A stretch of 64,000 nt of DNA from Streptococcus zalophi (GTDB lineage: Bacteria; Bacillota; Bacilli; Lactobacillales; Streptococcaceae), in contig NZ_JAENBP010000008.1 of the NCBI RefSeq assembly GCF_016481285.1, positions 1-64,000 of the forward strand, in the 5' to 3' direction. Shown in pieces: positions 1 to 6,951 of the stretch (the first letter of the stretch is position 1; every line of letters begins with the position of its first letter). The notes beneath the pieces are model-generated. The model had not been told where the DNA came from and made no database searches. It saw nothing but the letters and a program-made list of their open reading frames with translations. Made by a program: the position numbers and the translations under genes.

Positions 1-782
1 ATCATTAGTTGTGTGGTCGAATTATTTGGTCGTGAAGTGTCATATGGAGCAGCTGTACCTACCGCTACTTGTCCTTCATTGCCTGCTTTATCAATGATGT
101 AGGCAGAAATGGTAGTAGCTGGAGCCATTTCTACTTCTTGACCATTTTGAAGAATATCTTGAGTAACGGTATAAGACATACCATTAATCATCAAAACATC
201 ACCAACTTCTGTACCAGTTGGAACAGTAACCCATGCTGTGATTGTACCATCAGGACCAACTTCTGCGTGATTATAAACACCGTCAGCGCCTGGATCTTCA
301 AAAGAGATAGTAGGTGAAAGGGGTGCTATCGTGTCAACAACAAACTGGACGAGGTTACTACTTCCTTGAGTACCGTCAACACCATTATAATAGCTACCAG
401 ACAATAACGTAATTTTCCCTTCCCCGCTATAATCATAGATAGGAACAATATTTGCTGTCCAGGTCTTTCCACCATCAACAGAAGAAAGATTATTGAGAGA
501 AACGCCCATCGTTTTAAAGTCAGATGGTTCTAGACCAACAACTTTGTCAGTAAAAGTGATGTGAAGAGTTGTTTTCTCTCCAATGGATAGCATAGTATCA
601 TCAAGTGAAAATTGTTCAAATGTTGTTTCAGCATGAACAGTCATCGGTTCACCGATGATTGGTGCGTTTGGTGAGAAAGCAGAAATGATTAGAGTAACTA
701 AAACAGTGACTAAGCCAATAAGACAGTTTTTGAATATAGATTTATGAAGACCACTAGGCCTTGAATGACTAAATGTTTTCAT
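1..782 (-). CDS. Large secreted surface protein with Ig-like domains, N-terminal part only
   Basis: The reading frame is open from an ATG at 780-782 to the left edge, so only about 260 N-terminal residues are visible. A basic start (MKTFSHSRPSG) is followed by a hydrophobic stretch at roughly residues 20-38 and a likely signal-peptide end near VHAE. After this come beta-rich segments with the look of bacterial Ig-like repeats: one with a DGGKTWTANI stretch, then one opening with IAPLSPTISFED and closing with IDKAGNEG, a motif common in repeat adhesins. A GAGGAGGATAG ribosome-binding region precedes the ATG. Family knowledge suggests a cell-wall or biofilm-type adhesin; the anchor, repeat number and true size lie outside the window. 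Function is inferred from domain style only. Confidence 0.75.
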   Translation of the reverse strand, partial: MKTFSHSRPSGLHKSIFKNCLIGLVTVLVTLIISAFSPNAPIIGEPMTVHAETTFEQFSLDDTMLSIGEKTTLHITFTDKVVGLEPSDFKTMGVSLNNLSSVDGGKTWTANIVPIYDYSGEGKITLLSGSYYNGVDGTQGSSNLVQFVVDTIAPLSPTISFEDPGADGVYNHAEVGPDGTITAWVTVPTGTEVGDVLMINGMSYTVTQDILQNGQEVEMAPATTISAYIIDKAGNEGQVAVGTAAPYDTSRPNNSTTQLM

Positions 783-1009
783 GTGTTCTATCCTCCTCTT
801 ATTCCATAACAAAACTTTATTAAAATATTCTAATAAATTATTACAAAATGATAGTTAACCCGTTTGTTTCTCCTCCTTTCTCACCCGTATTCTAGCATTT
901 TGTCTTATAACTGTACAGTAATTATACAAGATTAAAAACTATTTTTATGCTAATTAAAACGGTTACAAACAAAAATTATTAAAATCTTATTTTTTGAGAA
1001 TTTAGATGC

Positions 1010-2251
1010 TTATTTCAACAATTTCAAACACACTTCTAAATCAATATCTTGAAAAAGATGTTGAGGGGTAAAAGGGATTAAAATATCTGGTGCAACTCCT
1101 TTATCTGTCATCCCTTGACCAAAATCGATGGCTAAACTTCTTGAGGTAGGAAATACTAGTTGATAGTCACCTAGGAAAGCCCTACAAACGTTAGAGTAGT
1201 CCAAGATTCCCATGGTTGGTCGACCAAGAACAGTCACTTTTGGGAATTTTTTCATCATCTGAACAAAGTTATCACCCGAAGAAGCACAATAGACATCGCT
1301 TAAAATAAAAATTTCTTTCGGCCATTTTAAGCCAGTCATTTCTGGAAAGACAGTATCATCATCAAAAAGCACGAAATCATCATTTTGATGACAAATTAAT
1401 TCTTTTTTAAAACTTTCAATCAGTCGTCTTGTTTCTTCAGTAGTTGTTTCTTGTTCTAAAATTTCTTCAAATTGTGCTAACCTTAACGCCACATTACGCT
1501 TAGTATACAAGATTTCCATCTGATCATCATCAAAATTAATATCATCTAAACTTTTGCCTTCTGGTAGTGCATATTTCAGCAAAGGAAAATATAAGGAATC
1601 CGTGCCACCATGATTGGTTCTGACATCAATGACAAGTGCTTTAGCCTGTTCAATGGCTGATTGACTGTCTTGAAAGAGTTGACTAATGGCTGATTCATCG
1701 TAAAAATTTTCCATTTTTAGATAAACAATAGCATCAGTTAGTCGCTTCCATTCAAAAACGCTATCGGTGATTGGTAGTTTCGTTTTTTCAACTAAAATCT
1801 TGTGAGGTTTACCATCTCTTTTAACAGTCACATGGCTAGCCCTAGTGATAAGGATGGCCCAGTCCATAAATTGGCGTTCAGGTGTTGGACTAACAAAAAA
1901 AGTCTTGTGCTTGTCATAGTAAGTAGAGATTGGGACATCGTCTATAGCAACAATGGCATCCCCTTTTTGGAGGTTGGTGTCTTTATTTGCTGATAAAACG
2001 TATAAGACATTATCAACCCGACGAAGCCTAAAACCATTAGGTTCTACTTTTTTGGGTCCAAAGTAGACATGACTCAAAATACCAAAACTCGCTATATAAG
2101 AATGCATGAGATAGAGAAAATCATCTTCAGACATGTCATCATCAATCAAGGAACGGTAATCGTCTGGATTAGCGCCCTTGATATCCTTTTTCGTCGACGA
2201 ATCTTCTCTCAAATAGCGAACGACTTCTTCAAAAATTTCTGTTTTTTTCAT
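1010..2251 (-). CDS. S41-family (C-terminal processing type) peptidase homologue
   Basis: 413 residues. A PDZ-like segment (about residues 76-115, with KGDAIVAIDDVPI) leads into an S41 protease core: VIDVRTNHGGTDS at 207-219 is the typical strand-turn before the active site, and CASSGDNFVQMMKK at 322-335 holds the probable catalytic Ser324/325 and a Lys. No signal peptide or membrane segment is evident, unlike secreted CtpA proteases, so it probably acts in the cytoplasm, or is an enzyme-like protein of unknown substrate. A GGAGAAG site 5-6 bases before the ATG supports this start. The downstream neighbour in transcription is the truncated surface gene. Family assignment is good; the physiological role is unknown. 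Confidence 0.75.
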   Translation of the reverse strand: MKKTEIFEEVVRYLREDSSTKKDIKGANPDDYRSLIDDDMSEDDFLYLMHSYIASFGILSHVYFGPKKVEPNGFRLRRVDNVLYVLSANKDTNLQKGDAIVAIDDVPISTYYDKHKTFFVSPTPERQFMDWAILITRASHVTVKRDGKPHKILVEKTKLPITDSVFEWKRLTDAIVYLKMENFYDESAISQLFQDSQSAIEQAKALVIDVRTNHGGTDSLYFPLLKYALPEGKSLDDINFDDDQMEILYTKRNVALRLAQFEEILEQETTTEETRRLIESFKKELICHQNDDFVLFDDDTVFPEMTGLKWPKEIFILSDVYCASSGDNFVQMMKKFPKVTVLGRPTMGILDYSNVCRAFLGDYQLVFPTSRSLAIDFGQGMTDKGVAPDILIPFTPQHLFQDIDLEVCLKLLK

Positions 2252-2317
2252 TTAACTTCTCCATAAACTTCTATATTAATGAGGGATCTGTTAAACTGGT
2301 TAAACCTTCCCATTGAT

Positions 2318-2845
2318 TTAACCTCCTTTAATCTTCTTAACCAATTGTCGATATTTCAATAATTGTATTCCGACAATCACTAAGGATAGAACACAAATCA
2401 TCAATAGAAATTTATCAGCCCAGGTATGAAAGCGTGTTACTACAAAAATACCATAAGTCAAAAAGAGAAGAACAATCCCATAGATAGTTGGAAATTTGAT
2501 ACTTTTTTTCGCGCGATTTAATTTTGAATCCATATCACTAAATAAAGTCAAATCACCATCATTATCTTTTTTAGGTTTTCTAAAATAGTACCAATGATTA
2601 TACTTAAAAACATACTCCCAGCCATAATCTTGACACATAGCAATATAGGTTTCTTCATCACTGGTTTCTTCTAAGATATCCAATTGATAGACATAGTCTT
2701 CTTGTCTTGTTTCTTCAAACACATATGTGTTAAGTCCCTTAATCTCAACAAAACGCCAACCATTTTGATGTTGTTTTTCTAAAAAGCTTTCTTCTTCTAA
2801 AAAATCAACCATCGAAAAAAAGCGATGTATTTTTTTAATTGTCAT
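2318..2845 (-). CDS. DUF2812 membrane protein, partner of the PadR regulator
   Basis: The chosen ATG at 2845 (MTIKKIHRF) follows an AAGGAGAGAA site and overlaps the end of the upstream PadR gene by 11 bases, so the two are translationally coupled; an earlier in-frame ATG has no site. The protein has an N-terminal soluble DUF2812 domain (about residues 1-105, rich in aromatic residues, with GWRFVEIKG and YGWEYVFKYNHWYYFRKP) and two C-terminal membrane segments with a short basic tail. PadR-DUF2812 pairs are common in Firmicutes and are often linked to envelope stress or drug response, but no biochemical role is established. The pairing and topology are seen in the sequence; the function is not. 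Confidence 0.8.
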   Translation of the reverse strand: MTIKKIHRFFSMVDFLEEESFLEKQHQNGWRFVEIKGLNTYVFEETRQEDYVYQLDILEETSDEETYIAMCQDYGWEYVFKYNHWYYFRKPKKDNDGDLTLFSDMDSKLNRAKKSIKFPTIYGIVLLFLTYGIFVVTRFHTWADKFLLMICVLSLVIVGIQLLKYRQLVKKIKGG

Positions 2846-3164
2846 GGTTATTCTCTCCTTTAATATTATGATACATTCTTTCAATCCGTTTCATCTCTAT
2901 CTGCAAAATCTCTAGGCCTAAAGGTGTAATCTGATAGAGTTTTCGTTTCCCTTGGGCTCTTGAAAAAGCGATAAGCCCATCACTTTCCATTTTCGATAAA
3001 CTACCATACATGGTGCCTGCACTAATAATCACCTCATCATTGGTCATTTCTCTAACCATTTGTGTAATATTATAACCATGTCTTTCTTCTTGCAGACAGT
3101 AAAGGATATAGAATCCCGTTTCTGTCATTGGTAGATAAATTCGTTTAAGACGTTCATCCATCAT
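2835..3164 (-). CDS. PadR-family transcriptional regulator
   Basis: 109 residues with the PadR winged-helix pattern: ETGFYILYCLQEERHGYNI at 16-34, the recognition region with ISAGTMYGSLSKMESDGLI around 47-65, and the beta-wing KRKLYQITPLG. The C-terminal helix is short, as in small PadR proteins. Two adjacent ATGs (3164 and 3161) follow GGAGGTGGG; the second has the better spacing. It probably represses its own two-gene operon, because an inverted repeat lies inside its promoter. The inducing ligand is unknown. Confidence 0.88.
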   Translation of the reverse strand: MMDERLKRIYLPMTETGFYILYCLQEERHGYNITQMVREMTNDEVIISAGTMYGSLSKMESDGLIAFSRAQGKRKLYQITPLGLEILQIEMKRIERMYHNIKGENNHDN

Positions 3165-3205
3165 CCCACCTCCTTAATAATATTTTATATCGTACTTCTA
3201 TCTAT

Positions 3206-3234
3206 ATTATATCGAGGTGCGATATACTTGTCAA
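3206..3234 (-). promoter_or_regulatory. Consensus promoter with embedded inverted repeat for padR-DUF2812
   Basis: Reading leftwards, TTGACA (3234-3229) and TATAAT (3211-3206) are separated by exactly 17 bases. Between and over them lies ATATCG-N5-CGATAT (3209-3225), a perfect inverted repeat placed where a bound dimer would block RNA polymerase. A second ATATCG half-site occurs at 3187-3192. This is most simply an autoregulatory PadR operator. Confidence 0.7.
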
Positions 3235-3269
3235 GGATTTTAAGAAAGATAGAAAACTGATTAATCTCT

Positions 3270-3298
3270 TTGCATCTTCCTTGGCTTTCTTTTATAAT
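3270..3298 (+). promoter_or_regulatory. Promoter of the amidase gene
   Basis: TTGCAT (3270-3275) and TATAAT (3293-3298) are 17 bases apart. The position shows that the upstream in-frame start at 3281 lies inside the promoter, so translation must begin at 3347. Confidence 0.6.
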
Positions 3299-3346
3299 AA
3301 AACTAACATGACGACTCACAAGAATCGACTAGAAAGAAGGAAAATC

Positions 3347-4786
3347 ATGATAGATGCAACACAAATGGCACAAAACGTTCATTCTAAAGAAGTCAGTCCT
3401 TTAGAATTAGTGAAGGAAGCTATTCAAAAAACTGAAAGGATTAATCCTAAGTTAAATGCTATTACTAATGAACGCTTTGAAAAAGCTTTAAATGAAGCCA
3501 AGACACGAGATTTTTCTGGTAAATTATTTGCTGGTGTCCCTATCTTTTTAAAGGATTTAGGACAAGAACAAGAAGGAGAACCGTCAACATCTGGCTCTAA
3601 ACTTTTCAAAGACTACCGTGCTACAGCTTCTGATTATTATGTACAAAAACTTGAAGAACTCGGTTTTATAATTCTTGGGCGAACTAACACCCCCGAGTTT
3701 GGTTTTAAAAATATTTCAGATAGTGCCCTTCATGGTAGTGTTAATTTGCCTGATGACCTCTCAAGAAATGCAGGTGGTTCTTCTGGAGGGGCTGCAGCTT
3801 TAGTGGCAGCAGGTATCTCTCCTTTAGCGCCTGCCAGTGATGGTGGTGGTTCTATCAGAATTCCTGCTTCTTTTAATGGTCTCATCGGCTTAAAACCCAC
3901 AAGAGGTCGTATTCCTGTTGGTCCTAGTTCCTATCGTGGTTGGCAAGGAGCTTCTGTTCAATTTGCTCTAACTAAGACCGTCAGAGACACCAAAAACTTG
4001 CTACAAGGCTTACAAGTTTACCAGATCGAAAGTCCATTTCCTTTACCAACACTGACTAAGGAGGATTTCCAACAAAAAAGCAAGAAACCACTGAAAATTG
4101 CTGTTCAACTTGACTCACCTATTGGAGGACTTGTCTCAGAGGATGCCAAACAAGCAGTGAAAAAGGCTATTGCTTTTCTAGAACAAGAAGGTCATTACGT
4201 CACACTTATAGATAAACCTGTTATTGATGGCATTGAAGCCATGCAGACTTATTATTTAATCACTTCTGTTGAAACAGCTGCTATGTTTGATAGAATTGAA
4301 CATTTTTTAAAACGCCCTTTGACAACAGATGATATGGAAGTCATGTCTTGGGCCCTTTACCAAATGGGGCAAAACATTGCTGCTAAAGACTACACAAAAG
4401 CCATTTCTCAGTGGGATCAATACAGTCGACTCATGGCTTTGTTCCACCAAGAGTATGATGTGCTATTATCGCCAACAACAGCTGATGTTGCGCCTAAACA
4501 TGAGCAATTATTATTGACAAAACAACAATTGATTCGTCTAGAAAATAGTGAAGATGTTTCATTAGATGAACAAAAAGAGCTGGTTTGGGATATGTTTGCA
4601 AACAGTTTAGATCTCACCCCCTTCACTCAGCAAGCCAACATGACAGGACAACCTAGTATTAGTCTCCCTGTCTATCGTAATGAAGATAAATTGGCCATAG
4701 GGATTCAATTAACTGCTGCTAAAGGACGAGAAGATTTGTTACTCTCTATCGCAGAACTCTTTGAAAAAAATCAACAATTTTTATAA
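3347..4786 (+). CDS. Amidase-signature family hydrolase
   Basis: 479 residues, full length for the family. The Ser-cisSer-Lys triad is visible: Lys69 in VPIFLKD, Ser145 in NAGGSSGGAA, and nucleophile Ser169 in DGGGSIRIPASFNG. Members hydrolyse carboxamides; close relatives include GatA and various aliphatic or aryl amidases. No GatB or GatC gene is adjacent and the middle of the protein differs from GatA, so a free-standing amidase of unknown substrate is more likely than the tRNA amidotransferase subunit. The ATG at 3347 has AAGAAGG seven bases upstream and lies about 50 bases after a clear promoter. No signal peptide is present. Confidence 0.85.
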   Translation: MIDATQMAQNVHSKEVSPLELVKEAIQKTERINPKLNAITNERFEKALNEAKTRDFSGKLFAGVPIFLKDLGQEQEGEPSTSGSKLFKDYRATASDYYVQKLEELGFIILGRTNTPEFGFKNISDSALHGSVNLPDDLSRNAGGSSGGAAALVAAGISPLAPASDGGGSIRIPASFNGLIGLKPTRGRIPVGPSSYRGWQGASVQFALTKTVRDTKNLLQGLQVYQIESPFPLPTLTKEDFQQKSKKPLKIAVQLDSPIGGLVSEDAKQAVKKAIAFLEQEGHYVTLIDKPVIDGIEAMQTYYLITSVETAAMFDRIEHFLKRPLTTDDMEVMSWALYQMGQNIAAKDYTKAISQWDQYSRLMALFHQEYDVLLSPTTADVAPKHEQLLLTKQQLIRLENSEDVSLDEQKELVWDMFANSLDLTPFTQQANMTGQPSISLPVYRNEDKLAIGIQLTAAKGREDLLLSIAELFEKNQQFL

Positions 4787-4809
4787 GACAAAAATAGCAG
4801 TTTGAATAA

Positions 4810-4861
4810 TTGATTATTATACTTATAAAGTGTAAAATAAATCGTAAATGCATTAATGCAT
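4810..4861 (+). promoter_or_regulatory. Promoter and short palindrome before the amino acid ABC genes
   Basis: TTGATT (4810-4815), 17 bases, TAAAAT (4833-4838). Just downstream, 4848-4861 is a perfect 14-base palindrome (ATGCATTAATGCAT) at about the transcription start, a plausible operator. Its regulator is unknown. Confidence 0.45.
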
Positions 4862-4885
4862 AATAAATTTATAAAGGATGGTCTT

Positions 4886-5749
4886 ATGGCTAAAAAAATC
4901 TACTCCCTTCTAGTTGTTCTTGTTGCCGCAATTTTGTTGGTGGCATGTGGTTCTAGTAATACTAAAGATTCTGGCTCACAAGCAGATGCTAAGTGGGAAA
5001 AAATCCAAGAAGCTGGCAAGTTAAAAGTTGCTACGTCAGGAACACTCTTTCCACAGTCTTACCACAATGATGACAATAAATTAACGGGTTATGATGTTGA
5101 AATTATTAGAGAAATTGCTAAGCGTTTAGACTTAGATGTTGAATTTGTCGAAATGAACGTTGATGGTATGCTTGCTGCCATTGATAGTGGTCAAATTGAT
5201 GTCGCTGGTTATTCCATTGAAAAAGACAGCAAAAATGCAGAAAAATTCCTCTACACAACAACTCATAAATACTCTTTCTCATCAATGGTTGTTCGTAAAT
5301 CTGACGATTCAGGAATCAAAACGCTAGAAGATTTAAAAGGTAAAAAAGCCGCAGGTGCTTCTACAACTTCTTATATGAAAGTAGCTAAAAAATTTGGTGC
5401 TGAATTGGTTATCTATGATAATGTGACAAATGATGTTTACCTTCAAGACGTTGCCAATGGTCGTACAGATGTTATTCTAAATGACTTCTACCTCCAAACA
5501 ATGGCAACAAAAGCATTACCTGATATCCCTGTAAAAGTATTAGAAGGTCTTTACTACAATCCTTCAGAAGCTAACTTTGCTCTTAAATTAGATAATACAA
5601 CTCTTCAAGCTAAAATGAATGAAGCCTTAGAAGACATGCGCCAAGATGGCACACTAACTAAATTATCTGAGCAATTCTTTGCCGGTGAGGACGTTTCAAA
5701 AGAAAAAGATTATGATTTTGAAAAAATTGATGTTTCTGACGTTGAATAA
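4886..5749 (+). CDS. Amino acid ABC transporter substrate-binding lipoprotein
   Basis: 287 residues from the ATG at 4886, which has AAAGGATG upstream; the earlier ATG at 4856 would precede the signal sequence by ten residues and has no site. A lipoprotein signal ends in LLVAC with Cys21 as the lipidated residue. The rest is a family 3 solute-binding fold: KLKVATSGTLFPQSYHND, LTGYDVEIIREIAKRLDLDVEF, and a DVAGYS segment, typical of polar amino acid or cystine/glutamine binders. It should bind the ligand outside the membrane and deliver it to the permease encoded 42 bases downstream. The exact amino acid cannot be read from sequence. Confidence 0.9.
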   Translation: MAKKIYSLLVVLVAAILLVACGSSNTKDSGSQADAKWEKIQEAGKLKVATSGTLFPQSYHNDDNKLTGYDVEIIREIAKRLDLDVEFVEMNVDGMLAAIDSGQIDVAGYSIEKDSKNAEKFLYTTTHKYSFSSMVVRKSDDSGIKTLEDLKGKKAAGASTTSYMKVAKKFGAELVIYDNVTNDVYLQDVANGRTDVILNDFYLQTMATKALPDIPVKVLEGLYYNPSEANFALKLDNTTLQAKMNEALEDMRQDGTLTKLSEQFFAGEDVSKEKDYDFEKIDVSDVE

Positions 5750-5791
5750 TCATAAACATCACATCATTTGAAATACAATAAGGAGAAATAA

Positions 5792-6448
5792 ATGTCTTTT
5801 ATTAATTTTAAATTGATGATTGATAATTTTGGATTTGTCTTGACTGGACTGCCCTATACTCTAGGAATTGCAGGCCTTAGTTTTGTTACTGGATTAACAC
5901 TAGGACTCTTTTTAGCTTTGATGAGACGATCAAAATCATTTTTTTTACAGACACTTGTGCAAGCTTATGTATCAATCATGCGCGGTGTCCCAATGATTGT
6001 TGTTCTTTTCATGCTCTATTTTGCCCTACCGTATTTTGGCATTCAGCTACCCGCTCTTCTTTGTGCCTATATTGGTTTTAGCACAGTCAGTTCAGCCTAT
6101 ATTTCAGAAATCTTTCGTTCATCAATTGCAGCCATTGATGCTGGTCAATGGGAAGCAGCTCGTGCTTTAGGATTACCTCAACGAATTATTGTTCAAAAAG
6201 TGATTCTACCTCAAGCTATTCGAGTAGCGATTCCTCCTCTTGGAAATGTAGTTGTTGATATGATTAAAAGCTCATCTCTTGCTGCCATGATAACAGTCCC
6301 TGACATTTTTCAAAATGCTAGAATTGTTGGTGGTCGTGAGTGGGATTACATGAGTATGTATATTTTAGTGGCATTTATTTATTGGTCTTTATGTATCTTA
6401 TTTGAACGTTTCCAAAATTATCTAGAAAAACGATTAATACTGGAATAA
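5792..6448 (+). CDS. Amino acid ABC transporter permease (HisM/GlnP type)
   Basis: 218 residues with about five membrane helices and the conserved ABC coupling loop EAARALGLPQRIIVQKVILPQA, the EAA motif that contacts the ATPase. The N-terminal MRGVPMIVVLFMLYF segment is typical of the polar amino acid permease family. AAGGAG lies before the ATG. It forms an operon with the preceding binding protein and is followed at once by a terminator. No ATP-binding gene lies anywhere near, so the ATPase must be encoded elsewhere or shared with another importer. Confidence 0.9.
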   Translation: MSFINFKLMIDNFGFVLTGLPYTLGIAGLSFVTGLTLGLFLALMRRSKSFFLQTLVQAYVSIMRGVPMIVVLFMLYFALPYFGIQLPALLCAYIGFSTVSSAYISEIFRSSIAAIDAGQWEAARALGLPQRIIVQKVILPQAIRVAIPPLGNVVVDMIKSSSLAAMITVPDIFQNARIVGGREWDYMSMYILVAFIYWSLCILFERFQNYLEKRLILE

Positions 6449-6460
6449 ACAGTTAAAGAT

Positions 6461-6487
6461 AAAAAACCACCTAATAGGTGGTTTTTT
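6461..6487. terminator. Bidirectional terminator after the ABC permease
   Basis: AAAAAACCACC and GGTGGTTTTTT form an 11-base stem with a loop of five bases or fewer. It lies between convergent genes and ends both. Confidence 0.9.
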
Positions 6488-6490
6488 ATT

Positions 6491-6769
6491 TTATAATAAA
6501 TCAGTTTTTGATATAGCTATTGATGGGTAGTGGTCTAACATTGTTAGATCGGTATCCAAGAGCACACTATAGACCATATAATATTTTTCTGGATGAGATG
6601 CCGACAATTCTTCTAATTTTTCTTTTGCTCGTTTCTTATCCTTAGTAGCAAAAACAACTGAAACAACTCCTACTTTTTCTGTTTCATTTTCATCAACCTC
6701 TCCACAAAGAATTAACTTAAGAGGCGCAATACCATTTAATCCTTGTTCAATATAATCTTGGTGAGACAT
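6491..6769 (-). CDS. Small conserved protein of unknown function
   Basis: 92 residues, soluble, mixed charge, no signal peptide or membrane segment. It begins MSHQDYIEQGLNG and contains a ferredoxin-like alternation of strands and a helix rich in Lys and Glu (DKKRAKEKLEELSASHPEKYYMVY). CAGGAGG sits 6-7 bases before the ATG, so it is surely translated. I do not recognise a characterised family. It stands alone between two terminators and is convergent with the amino acid ABC operon, giving no functional clue. Confidence 0.75.
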   Translation of the reverse strand: MSHQDYIEQGLNGIAPLKLILCGEVDENETEKVGVVSVVFATKDKKRAKEKLEELSASHPEKYYMVYSVLLDTDLTMLDHYPSIAISKTDLL

Positions 6770-6921
6770 TATTAACCTCCTGTAATGATTGCTGGCTACC
6801 TTATCACAACTTTCTTATGATAGAGATGCTTCTTTTCTTCATTATAACATATTGATATAAGATAAAATTTCTGCAAAGCGATTCAAACATTAAAAATGCT
6901 TTCGCTCATTCTCAATGAATA

Positions 6922-6948
6922 AAAAAACTGGGGATTCCCCAGTTTTTA
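6922..6948. terminator. Terminator of the lmb-htpA operon
   Basis: AAAAACTGGGG, loop ATT, CCCCAGTTTTT: an 11-base perfect stem starting a few bases beyond the htpA stop codon. Confidence 0.9.
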
Positions 6949-6951
6949 ATA

